Assembly (NCBI GenBank): GCA_963782345.1
Contig: CAWAJF010000014.1
Location: 124,001 to 188,000 of the forward strand
DNA length: 64,000 nt
Source of the DNA: DASUPK01 sp963782345
GTDB lineage: Bacteria; Actinomycetota; Thermoleophilia; Solirubrobacterales; 70-9
Direction: 5' to 3'
Shown here: one piece after another, positions 40,543 to 48,037 of the stretch
How the letters are laid out: each line of letters begins with the position of its first letter
Numbering within the stretch: the first letter of the stretch is position 1
Position numbers and translations under genes: made by a program
Notes under the pieces: generated by a model
Seen by the model: the letters and a program-made list of their open reading frames with translations, nothing else
What the model was told of the DNA's origin: nothing
Database searches by the model: none

Positions 40543-41787
40543 CTGGAGGCGTCTCTGGAGCTGGTCAATCGCCTCTTCCGCCATGAGTCGGGACGCGCGA
40601 CCGCCTCGCTGATCCGCGTACTCGGCGACTTCGACCTCGCCGAGGACGCGGTCCAGGAGGCCTTCGTCGTGGCCATGCAGGTCTGGCCCGAGCGCGGGAT
40701 CCCGGACAACCCGGGCGCCTGGATCACGACCACCGCTCGGAACAAGGCGATCGACCGGCTCCGGCGCGAGCGACGCGGCGCCGAGAAGCGAGACGAGCTC
40801 GCGATGCTCGAGCCACCCGCCGCCACCGAGGACGACGAGCTCGAGGAGGCCCCCTTGATCGGAGACGACCGACTGCGCCTGATCTTCACCTGCTGCCACC
40901 CGGCGCTGGCGCCGGAGGCGCGGGTCGCCCTCACCCTGCGAACGCTCGGCGGGCTCGCCACACCCGAGATCGCCCGCGCCTTCCTCGTCTCGGAGGCGGC
41001 CATGGCGCAGCGGCTGGTCCGGGCGAAGCGGAAGATCAAGACGGCCAAGATCCCGTACCAGGTGCCGGCCGACCACGACCTGCCCGACCGGCTGAACTCC
41101 GTCCTCACCTCGCTCTATCTGATCTTCAACGAGGGGTACTCCGCGACCTCGGACGAGGCGCTCGTCCGGCGAGAGCTCTCCGGCGAGGCCATCCGGCTGG
41201 CAGGGACGCTGGCGAAGCTGATGCCCGATGAGCCCGAGGCGCTGGGCCTGCTCGCCCTGATGCTGCTCCAGGACTCCCGCCGGGAAGCTCGGGTCGGGCC
41301 CGGCGGAGAGCTCGTCCTGCTGGAGGACCAGCAGCGCTCACTCTGGGACCGCCGCGAGATCGACACCGGTCTGGGCCTGCTCGAGCGCGCCGCCCGCCTC
41401 GGCCCACCGGGCCCGTACGTGCTGCAGGCGGCGATCGCGGGCGAGCACGCGCAGGCGAGTCGCCCGGAGAAGACCGACTGGGCACGGATCGCCTCGCTCT
41501 ACGGGCTGCTGGCCCAGGCGCAGCCCTCGCCGGTGATCGAGCTCAACCGCGCCGTTGCGCTCGCGATGGCGGAGGGACCCGAGCGCGGGCTGGAGCTGCT
41601 GGACGATCCGGAGCTGGCGCGGGCGCTCGATCGCTACCAGTGGTTCTGGTCGGCTCGGGCGGACCTGCTTCAGCGGGCGGGTCAACCAAGACCGGCATTG
41701 AAGGCGTATGAAAGAGCGCTTGAGCTGGCCACGAACCCCGTGGAGCGCCGATTTCTCGAGAGCCGTCTATCCGAGTTGGCGCCTTAG
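40543..41787 (+). CDS. ECF42-type RNA polymerase sigma factor
   Basis: 414 residues if translation starts right after the YCII stop, which matches the usual ECF42 length. Sigma region 2 begins LELVNRLFRHESGRATASLI and GDFDLAEDAVQEAFVVAMQVW; region 4 contains LTLRTLGGLATPEIARAFLV and AMAQRLVRAKRKIK. The long C-terminal extension is typical of the group: DRLNSVLTSLYLIFNEGYSA, the sequence ending LLALMLLQDSRR, and TPR-like helices such as PSPVIELNRAVALAMAEGPE. There is no ATG, GTG or TTG before the conserved region; CTG at 40543 or 40555, or readthrough of the TAG, must be invoked. The first ATG (40675) would delete half of region 2. Confidence 0.88.
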   Translation: MEASLELVNRLFRHESGRATASLIRVLGDFDLAEDAVQEAFVVAMQVWPERGIPDNPGAWITTTARNKAIDRLRRERRGAEKRDELAMLEPPAATEDDELEEAPLIGDDRLRLIFTCCHPALAPEARVALTLRTLGGLATPEIARAFLVSEAAMAQRLVRAKRKIKTAKIPYQVPADHDLPDRLNSVLTSLYLIFNEGYSATSDEALVRRELSGEAIRLAGTLAKLMPDEPEALGLLALMLLQDSRREARVGPGGELVLLEDQQRSLWDRREIDTGLGLLERAARLGPPGPYVLQAAIAGEHAQASRPEKTDWARIASLYGLLAQAQPSPVIELNRAVALAMAEGPERGLELLDDPELARALDRYQWFWSARADLLQRAGQPRPALKAYERALELATNPVERRFLESRLSELAP

Positions 41788-41815
41788 TTGCCTATGGGTC
41801 AACGAACACACCGGT

Positions 41816-42433
41816 TCAGGGAGCGAGCCGCTTGATGGTCCAGCCGTCTTCATTGCGGGTGTAGAGGAAGCGGTCGTGCATCCGGCTCTCGCGACCCTGC
41901 CAGAACTCGATCGCGTCCGGGCGCACCAGATATCCGCCCCAGTGCTCCGGTCGGATGGGATCGTCGTCGCCCAGGCCACGAAGCATCTCCTCGAAGCGCC
42001 GGTCGAGCTCCTCGCGCTCGATCGGCCGGCTCTGCGGCGAGACGGCTGAGGCGATCCGGCTGTCCCGCGGCCGGCTCGCGAAGTAATCGTCCGACTCTCG
42101 AGCCGGGAGTCGCACCACCTCCCCCCTGACCCGGACCTGCCGGTCGAGCTCACGCCAGTAGACCACCAGCGCGGCGCGCGGGTTGGCGGCGAGCTCCCTG
42201 CCCTTAGCGCTCTCATAGTTGGTGAAGAACCGAAAACCGCCGGGACCGAACCCCTTGAGCAGCACCATCCGCGCATCGGGCCGGCCATGCTCGTCGACGG
42301 TGGCCAGCGTCATCGCCTCGTCGAGCGGGACGTCCTCCCGCGCCTCCGCGAACCACGCGGCGAACTGCTCCATCGGGTCGGCCGCGAGCCGCTCGCGGAT
42401 CAGCGGCGGGTTCTCGGGACGCCTCGGACTCAC
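41816..42433 (-). CDS. pdxH: Pyridoxamine/pyridoxine 5'-phosphate oxidase
   Basis: 205 residues. Uses FMN and O2 to make pyridoxal 5'-phosphate. Family motifs: AMTLATVDEHGRPDARMVLL, GFGPGGFRFFTNYESAKGRE (FMN site), ALVVYWRELDRQVRVRGEV and the C-terminal RPDAIEFWQGRESRMHDRFL, with the Arg/His substrate residues. The GTG start has TAGCCT 6 bases upstream. It stands alone between the sigma factor and an MMPL gene. Confidence 0.94.
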   Translation of the reverse strand: MSPRRPENPPLIRERLAADPMEQFAAWFAEAREDVPLDEAMTLATVDEHGRPDARMVLLKGFGPGGFRFFTNYESAKGRELAANPRAALVVYWRELDRQVRVRGEVVRLPARESDDYFASRPRDSRIASAVSPQSRPIEREELDRRFEEMLRGLGDDDPIRPEHWGGYLVRPDAIEFWQGRESRMHDRFLYTRNEDGWTIKRLAP

Positions 42434-42439
42434 GATCCG

Positions 42440-42445
42440 AGGCTA
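42440..42445 (-). promoter_or_regulatory. -10 element TAGCCT of pdxH
   Basis: On the minus strand TAGCCT ends 6 bases before the pdxH GTG; leaderless-type spacing. Confidence 0.45.
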
Positions 42446-42476
42446 CCTGCCGTCGGGGTCGGCGCCGCACGCGCTA

Positions 42477-42504
42477 TTGGACCCAGTAATGCCGATTTAT
42501 TCAG
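42477..42504 (+). promoter_or_regulatory. Candidate promoter of the second MMPL gene
   Basis: TTGGAC (42477-42482), 16-bp spacer, TATTCA (42499-42504). The ATG is 32 bases downstream, so this gene would have a short leader, unlike most others here. Confidence 0.4.
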
Positions 42505-42535
42505 CCCGAGGCGCCTGCAACCATCGCGCCACGCG

Positions 42536-44851
42536 ATGAGTGCCCTGCTCCACAGGCTCGGCGGGTTTGCGGCGCGGCGCGCTCCGTGGGTGCTCCTCGC
42601 CTGGGTAGCGATCACCGTCGGGCTGGTCTTGTTCGCGAACTCGGTCGGCCGCCCGGAGAACAACAATCTCGAGCTCCCCGGCACGGGCTCCCAGAGCGCA
42701 ACGAACCTGCTCGACCAGAGGCTGCCCGATCAGGCGAACGGCAGCGTCCCGATCGTCCTGCAGTCGGATACGTCCCTCGCCGAGGGTCAGAACAAGCAGG
42801 CGGTCGACGCGACCGTCAAGTCCCTCTCGCAGAACCAGTACGTCCACCAGGCGCTCAGCCCCTTCAGCGAGCAGGGCGCGGGCGACATCACCAAGGACGG
42901 GAAGATCGCCTACATCGCGGTCGCCCTCACGGTCTCCTCGGGGGACCTCGATGACGACGAGGCGAACAGCGTCCTCGACGCGGCCGACCCCGCCAGCAAG
43001 GCGGGGATCAAGGTCTCCGCAGGCGGATACCTCGGCCAGCAGCTCTCGAACCCGAGTACCAGGCCCAGCGAGATCATCGGGATCGTCGGCGCGCTGATCA
43101 TCCTGCTCTTCGCCTTCAGGACCTTCGTCTCGGCGCCGCTTCCGGTGACGACCGCGGTGATCGCGCTGTTGGCCAGCCTGGCGATCATCGGGCTCGCGGG
43201 CCACGTCGTCGACGTGCCGTCGATCGCGCCGACGCTGGCGGTGATGCTCGGCTTGGCGGTCGGTACGGACTACTCCCTGTTCATCATCAGCCGGCACTTA
43301 CGCCTGCTCGGCGAGGGAGCCGAGCCGGAGGACTCGATCGCGCGCTCGATCGCCAGCTCCGGGTCGGCCGTCGTCTTCGCCGGCATCATGGTCGTGATCG
43401 CCCTGCTCTGCCTCTACTTCAGCGGGATACCCCTCGTCCGCGCCCTCGGCTACTCGACGGCGATCGCGGTGGCGGTCGCGGTACTCGCCGCGCTCACGCT
43501 TCTCCCTGCGCTGCTCGGCCTCCTGGGTAGGCGAATTCTGTCCCTGCCGTTCCGGCTGGGGCAGCGCAAGCGGGACGAGGACCACCCTGGTTTCTTCACC
43601 AGGTGGGCGGGAGCGATCCGGAGTCATCCGCTGGTCGCCTCCGTCATCGGGATCGTCGTGCTCGTCCTGATCGCGATCCCGGCCCTGGACATGCGGCTGG
43701 GCGCGCCTGACTTCGGCCAGCTGCCCACCGACACCACCGATCGCCAGGCCTACGACGGGCTCAAGAAGGGATTCGGCGTCGGCACGAACGGGCCGCTGCT
43801 GATCGCGGTCAACGTCACCGGGAAACCGCTTGCCTCCGATCCGAGCCAGGTGGCCAGCCTCCAGCAGCAGCAGGCGCAGATCCAGCAGGAGGAGGCCGTA
43901 CAGGGGCCCACTCCCCAGCTCCAGAGCCAGCAGCAGCAGGTCTCGGAGCAGCTGCAGATCGCCTCCACGCCGGCGGGCGACCCGCGCCTCGTCAACCTCG
44001 AGCAGCAGATCTCCAAGCAGGACAACGTCCAGTCGGTCAGCCCGGCGGAGACGGACAAGAGCGGTAACGCCGCCGTCTTCTCGGCGACGCCGAAGACCTC
44101 ACCCTCGGCCTACGCGACCCAGGACCTGGTCAACCACCTCCGCGACAGGACGATCCCGGATGCGACCAAGGGCACGGGCATGACCGCTTACGTCGGCGGC
44201 ACGACCGCGGGGTACATCGACCTCGCCACCAAGATCGGCGACAAGCTCGCGCTCGTGATCGCGATCGTGGTCGTGCTCAGCTTCCTGTTCCTGACGCTCG
44301 CCTTCCGCACGCTGACGGTGCCGCTCACGTCCGCGCTGCTCAACCTGCTGGCGGTGGCCGCCTCGTACGGGGTGTTGACGGCGGTCTTCGAGAAGGGGTT
44401 CGCCCTGTCGCTGATCGGGGTGGACCACGAGATGCCGGTGGTGAGCTACGTGCCGCTGATGATGTTCGCGATCCTCTTCGGGCTCTCGATGGACTATCAG
44501 GTGTTCCTCGTCTCGCGGATCGAGGAGCGCCACGGCGGGGGCGCCGACAACAGCGAGGCGGTCAGGGCGGGGCTCGTCAATGCCGGTCGCTGGATCGCGG
44601 CCGCCGCGACGATCATGTTCGCCGTCTTCTTCAGCTTCGTGATCAACGGCGATCCGATCGTCAAGCAGTTCGGGGTGGGCCTGGCCGTGTCGGTCGCAAT
44701 CGATGCGTTCGTGGTCCTGCTGATCGTCCCGGGCCTGATGGAGCTGATCGGCGAGCGCAACTGGTTCCTGCCTCGCTGGATCGACCGCGGCATGCCCAAC
44801 ATCAACGTCGAGGGCGACCCGAAGCTCCGGACCGAGACCCCCGCCGAGTAG
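42536..44851 (+). CDS. MMPL/RND family transporter with Gln-rich loop
   Basis: 771 residues, twelve predicted helices. The first conserved site is PTLAVMLGLAVGTDYSLFII and the second LMMFAILFGLSMDYQVFLVS, each with the proton-relay Asp-Tyr. The second extracytoplasmic loop has an unusual Gln-rich, probably coiled-coil insert (SLQQQQAQIQQEE, QLQSQQQQVSEQLQ) at about residues 437-482. Exports a hydrophobic compound or lipid. It is a single gene followed by tRNA-Val. The start was taken at the ATG giving the MSALLHRLGGFAARRAP opening; the upstream frame is antisense to pdxH. Confidence 0.92.
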   Translation: MSALLHRLGGFAARRAPWVLLAWVAITVGLVLFANSVGRPENNNLELPGTGSQSATNLLDQRLPDQANGSVPIVLQSDTSLAEGQNKQAVDATVKSLSQNQYVHQALSPFSEQGAGDITKDGKIAYIAVALTVSSGDLDDDEANSVLDAADPASKAGIKVSAGGYLGQQLSNPSTRPSEIIGIVGALIILLFAFRTFVSAPLPVTTAVIALLASLAIIGLAGHVVDVPSIAPTLAVMLGLAVGTDYSLFIISRHLRLLGEGAEPEDSIARSIASSGSAVVFAGIMVVIALLCLYFSGIPLVRALGYSTAIAVAVAVLAALTLLPALLGLLGRRILSLPFRLGQRKRDEDHPGFFTRWAGAIRSHPLVASVIGIVVLVLIAIPALDMRLGAPDFGQLPTDTTDRQAYDGLKKGFGVGTNGPLLIAVNVTGKPLASDPSQVASLQQQQAQIQQEEAVQGPTPQLQSQQQQVSEQLQIASTPAGDPRLVNLEQQISKQDNVQSVSPAETDKSGNAAVFSATPKTSPSAYATQDLVNHLRDRTIPDATKGTGMTAYVGGTTAGYIDLATKIGDKLALVIAIVVVLSFLFLTLAFRTLTVPLTSALLNLLAVAASYGVLTAVFEKGFALSLIGVDHEMPVVSYVPLMMFAILFGLSMDYQVFLVSRIEERHGGGADNSEAVRAGLVNAGRWIAAAATIMFAVFFSFVINGDPIVKQFGVGLAVSVAIDAFVVLLIVPGLMELIGERNWFLPRWIDRGMPNINVEGDPKLRTETPAE

Positions 44852-44877
44852 CCGGGCGCACGTATCATCAGCCCCCC

Positions 44878-44949
44878 GGGCGCGTAGCTCAGCGGGAGAG
44901 CGCTCCCCTCACACGGGAGAGGTCGTTGGTTCGATCCCAACCGCGCCCA
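44878..44949 (+). tRNA. tRNA-Val (anticodon CAC)
   Basis: Acceptor GGGCGCG (44878-44884) pairs fully with CGCGCCC (44942-44948). The D arm carries TAGCTCAGCGGGAGAGC. The anticodon stem CTCCC/GGGAG encloses CTCACAC with anticodon CAC. The T arm is GTTGG-TTCGATC-CCAAC. 72 nt including the discriminator A; CCA is not encoded. The 3' half is duplicated at 46074-46117. Confidence 0.95.
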
Positions 44950-44950
44950 T
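44907..44950 (+). repeat. Direct repeat, left copy (attachment-site-like, in tRNA-Val)
   Basis: 44 bases covering the anticodon loop to the tRNA 3' end plus one base are identical to 46074-46117. A tRNA 3' half duplicated in direct orientation is the usual scar of site-specific integration, with this copy keeping the tRNA functional. Confidence 0.85.
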
Positions 44951-44968
44951 AGCTCCATAGCTGGGATT

Positions 44969-44993
44969 GAGGGGCCGCAAGGCCCTCTCTCTT
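44969..44993 (+). terminator. Terminator after tRNA-Val
   Basis: GAGGGGCC-GCAA-GGCCCTC forms a GNRA-capped stem (one bulge) followed by TCTCTT. It is flanked by a 10-bp inverted repeat (CCATAGCTCC 44947-44956, GGAGCTATGG 45004-45013) that would extend the structure. Confidence 0.6.
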
Positions 44994-45103
44994 GGTAAGA
45001 AACGGAGCTATGGAAGCGTTATGGAAGCCTGCGCTTCTCTGGGCCTGGTAGTAGCCGGGGCGTTCCCCGAGCAGGCGGACTGGGCCATGTCCTGCGGCTA
45101 CCG

Positions 45104-45499
45104 CTATTCCGACAGCCCGGCGGCTTCGAGGGCTTCGGCCTTCTGATCAAAAGCCTCCGCCCGCGTCGCCAGGCCCTCGTCGTTCAGGGTCCAAACGGTC
45201 CAGTTCTCGTTACTCACCTCGACGCCGCTCCCCGCTCCTCGCGCCGAGTTGCGCTGGTGCACCAGGACCTTGTTGCCTGCGACGCGAAGTTCGAGCGGCT
45301 CGATTACTTGTTCCTCGAACGCGTCTGGCTCCATCCATCCCCGCAGCGCGTCGGTGCCTCTAACCGGCGAAAGGGCGCTGGGACGCACGAACTCGATCTC
45401 GGGATCGGCCATCTCCAGCGCGGCATCGAAATCGCCGCGATTAAACGCCTCGTAGCCGCGCCGCAGCCGCTCAACGATCTCCACGTTCTCCTCCGACAT
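45104..45499 (-). CDS. NTF2-like (SnoaL) protein
   Basis: 131 residues from the ATG ending at 45499. MSEENVEIVERLRRGYEAFN and RGDFDAALEMADPEIEFVRP are the classical SnoaL-like opening seen in many actinobacterial paralogues. The strands EVSNENWTVWTLNDEGLATR follow. It lies inside the segment bounded by the tRNA-derived repeats, so it may have come with the inserted DNA. Ligand unknown. A longer start would overlap the transposase remnant. Confidence 0.85.
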   Translation of the reverse strand: MSEENVEIVERLRRGYEAFNRGDFDAALEMADPEIEFVRPSALSPVRGTDALRGWMEPDAFEEQVIEPLELRVAGNKVLVHQRNSARGAGSGVEVSNENWTVWTLNDEGLATRAEAFDQKAEALEAAGLSE

Positions 45500-45555
45500 C
45501 GCCCACACAGTATCTCGCGGAAACCGCTGCTTTCTCTTTGAAGAAGACCTCGCTG

Positions 45556-45921
45556 TCAAGGGGGTGAGCGTCCGGAGGTGGCGGTTGTCGTCGTGCCGCT
45601 CCCAGCTGGTGGATGAGGTGTGCTCATTTCTCTTTCGGCGCTCTGGGCGCAGATCATTCCTGGGAGCTGCCCCGGCCGCTCAATTCCATGCAGGACCGTC
45701 AGGCGGTCAGAAAAGCAGCGGGAGTTCGCCGGGGCAGGTTTGAATGGCTCGCGGCGCGAGAGCATGTGCCAAGCCGTGATCAGGAGCTTGCGGGCGACCG
45801 CCGACTTCGCCGGGTTCTTGCCGTGGCGGGCCGAGACCCGCAGGTAGATGCGTTTGGGTTGATGGCGTGGGACCCGGCAGGGATGCTCATCCGCCCAGCG
45901 TTTTAGATCGGTGTCTTCCAC
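45556..45921 (-). pseudogene. IS110-like transposase, C-terminal remnant
   Basis: A 121-codon frame whose first half reads KRIYLRVSARHGKNPAKSAV and then ARKLLITAWHMLSRREPFKP, the C-terminal end typical of IS110/IS116/IS902 transposases (VAVARKLLxxxWHML). The N-terminal DEDD catalytic part and the Ser region are absent, with a stop codon just upstream of the GTG. The last ~55 codons are not family-like. The remnant lies between the duplicated tRNA ends and probably contributed to, or decayed within, the inserted segment. Confidence 0.6.
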
Positions 45922-46073
45922 GCCTCAAAGGTAGAACGCTGCTCGGCATGGAAGCGCTGTGGAAACCTCATCGACCGTCCGAGGACCCGCAGACACCCGC
46001 AGATCGGGGATGGGATGGCCCTCTCAGGCACAGAAACAAGCAGAGGACCAGCAGCGAACGGCAGCCGCCCCCT

Positions 46074-46117
46074 CCTCACACGGGAGAGGTCGTTGGTTCG
46101 ATCCCAACCGCGCCCAT
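46074..46117 (+). repeat. Direct repeat, right copy (tRNA-Val 3' half)
   Basis: Exact 44-base copy of 44907-44950 without the 5' half of a tRNA, so not a gene. The 320-base gap between the transposase remnant and the next gene (45922-46242) contains this repeat and a 20-bp sequence (45948-45967) that matches 45010-45029 at 17 positions. I see no other gene in the gap. Confidence 0.85.
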
Positions 46118-46242
46118 CTCGCGAAACTCCTGCATCGACGGGTGTTTGTTCACGCTCGGGCGAGGCACTGACGGATACGCGTGGGGCGGGAGGGCCAGTA
46201 TCGAGTATCAAGCCGCGACGGGACGGCGCCGATTCCAAGATC

Positions 46243-47328
46243 ATGAGGCGCGTCTTGCTGATGATCGCAGCTCTTTCCGCCCTCGCATTCCCCGCATCGG
46301 CGGGCGCTGTGACGTTTGGCTCGAACCTGAGCGCCCACGCGTCGAACTCGAACGTGGTCTGCGGGGACTTCAACGCCTGGTGGACGCAGTACGCCGGCCG
46401 GGTCGGCTGCAGCGCGTTTACGACCGGCAACGCATACAACCCGGGCGACACCTCGGCAAACCACATCGTGCCGTTCCCCGACCCGGCCGCGTTCGGCGAT
46501 CAGCACGGCACGATCACGCAGGTGAGGTTCAAGCCGGCACCGGGCGCGCCGGCCGGGCCGGCGCGGCTGAGCGTGGTCGAGTTCGTTCGCCAAGGCGGGG
46601 AGCCCGCCCTGGCGCAGGACATCGCCGACGGCGCCACCTTCACCATGACGCCCGGCTCCGACGGGCTCGTGCACGTCCTCACGAACCTGCCCGCTCGCTC
46701 GCTCTACAACCAGAACGACCACACCTTCCGGTACGACGCGCTGGTGGTGTCGATGCTCGACAACACGACGCCGATTCCCGCCGACCTCACCAGCCAGTTC
46801 GCCTCGGCCTGGATCAGCCCGTACGTCGACATCCCGGGGACCAACGGCGATCTCACCGTCCCGCTGCCGTCCAGCCGCCAGGGCACCGGCTGCTGCGGCT
46901 TCGGCCCGGACCCCTTCTACGCTTCGGGCGCCTGGTACTCGATCGGCGAGGTGCTGATGCAGGCTGATCTGACGATCGACCAGAACCAGAACGGGCCGGG
47001 AGCGACTCCGGTGACGTTCGGGCGCGGCCGCCTCGCCCGCAAGGTCGCGACCGTGCCGGTCACATGCGCGCTGGACACGACCTGCGCGGGGCTGCTGAAG
47101 CTACTCGGCGGGACCAAGGCCGCCGCTGCCAAGAAGAAGAAGTCGAGGCAGCCGAAGCTCTACGGGAAGGCTCGGTTCTCGATCCCTGCGCACACGACCC
47201 GGCGCGTGAAGGCCAAGCTCACGAAGGCCGGCAGGAAGCTGCGGCGGCGCAAGTCCGTCCGGGTGGTCGCCAGGGCCACGGTCGGCTCGCAGGTCACCAG
47301 CTCCGTGGTCAAACTGACCCGCAAGTAG
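46243..47328 (+). CDS. Secreted protein of unknown function with basic C-terminus
   Basis: 361 residues from ATG 46243. A signal peptide (MRRVLLMIAALSALAFPASA, cleavage near residue 22) is followed by a mature ~240-residue domain with several Cys (NVVCGDFNAWW, VGCSAFTTG, GTGCCGFGPDPFYASGAWYS) and no recognised catalytic motif. The C-terminal ~100 residues are a Lys/Arg-rich beta region (PKLYGKARFSIPAHTTRRVK, KAGRKLRRRKSVRVVARATV) of the kind repeated in exported proteins of Solirubrobacterales. It probably sits in the cell wall. Confidence 0.75.
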   Translation: MRRVLLMIAALSALAFPASAGAVTFGSNLSAHASNSNVVCGDFNAWWTQYAGRVGCSAFTTGNAYNPGDTSANHIVPFPDPAAFGDQHGTITQVRFKPAPGAPAGPARLSVVEFVRQGGEPALAQDIADGATFTMTPGSDGLVHVLTNLPARSLYNQNDHTFRYDALVVSMLDNTTPIPADLTSQFASAWISPYVDIPGTNGDLTVPLPSSRQGTGCCGFGPDPFYASGAWYSIGEVLMQADLTIDQNQNGPGATPVTFGRGRLARKVATVPVTCALDTTCAGLLKLLGGTKAAAAKKKKSRQPKLYGKARFSIPAHTTRRVKAKLTKAGRKLRRRKSVRVVARATVGSQVTSSVVKLTRK

Positions 47329-47410
47329 CGCCCGCCTCCTCTCTGGCCCACTCGCGCACCGAACCTCTTATTTCCCGCGCGTCCAAGTTGTGCAATGCGT
47401 AAATAGCCTG

Positions 47411-47416
47411 TAGTCT
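47411..47416 (+). promoter_or_regulatory. -10 element TAGTCT of the TetR-sulfatase operon
   Basis: TAGTCT ends 6 bases before the TetR ATG at 47423, no Shine-Dalgarno. The gap upstream (47329-47410) is AT-richer than average (GCGTAAATAGCC) and may hold an operator. Confidence 0.45.
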
Positions 47417-47422
47417 CCGGCC

Positions 47423-48037
47423 ATGGAGGTGAGCTCTCCCCCGCGACGTCTTCCCCCCGCCCAGCGGCGCGACCAGCTGATCGGCGCCGCCCTCTCGATC
47501 GCCGCTCAGGAGGGCTACGAGAAGCTCGCCTTCGAGGCGGTCGCGAATCGCGCCGGCGTCACCCGCAACCTCGTCTACCACTACTTCCCCGGCGGGCGCC
47601 CGCAGCTGCTCGAGGCGGCCGTCCATCGGGCTGGCGAGCAGTTGTCGAGTGGATGGGTCACCGACCCGGGCGTGCCTCTCGGCGAGCGGCTCGCAGCGAA
47701 CCTGAACCGGATGATGGATCACGCCTCCGAGCCGACCGACGCGTGGCAGCTCTACCGGCAGGGCCGGGGATCGGGCGACCCGGCCCTGCTCGAGATCGCC
47801 CGCGTCTACAGGGAGCGGGTGATCGGCAACATCGCCCTGAATCAGCTCGGGACGAGCAACCCTCCCCCGATCGTCCGGATCTCGCTTGACGGCTTCCTCG
47901 CCTATGTCGAGACGGTGATCGAGTCCGCGATGGAGGCGCAGATCCCCCGCGAGCAGGTCCTCGAGCTGGTCGGGGGCACCCTGATGTCGACGATGAACGC
48001 GGCGGCGGGGGCGAGTGCGGGCGGCCCGAGGGGCTGA
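47423..48037 (+). CDS. TetR/AcrR family transcriptional regulator
   Basis: 204 residues. The helix-turn-helix is RRDQLIGAALSIAAQEGYEK, then AVANRAGVTRNLVYHYFPGG. The C-terminal ligand domain is divergent. The stop TGA shares its A with the ATG of the next gene (TGATG), so the regulator, the secreted protein and the sulfatase form one coupled operon. It probably controls its own operon in response to a compound handled by the two exported or cytosolic partners. Confidence 0.9.
   Translation: MEVSSPPRRLPPAQRRDQLIGAALSIAAQEGYEKLAFEAVANRAGVTRNLVYHYFPGGRPQLLEAAVHRAGEQLSSGWVTDPGVPLGERLAANLNRMMDHASEPTDAWQLYRQGRGSGDPALLEIARVYRERVIGNIALNQLGTSNPPPIVRISLDGFLAYVETVIESAMEAQIPREQVLELVGGTLMSTMNAAAGASAGGPRG

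Noticed and set aside
46074..46117. Possible second tRNA-Val
   Set aside because: Only the 3' half is present; the acceptor 5' strand and D arm are missing, so no cloverleaf can form.
45903..46466. Minus-strand frame containing GWDRTNDLSRVRRG
   Set aside because: That peptide is the well-known spurious translation of a reverse-complemented tRNA; here it comes from the 46074-46117 tRNA fragment.
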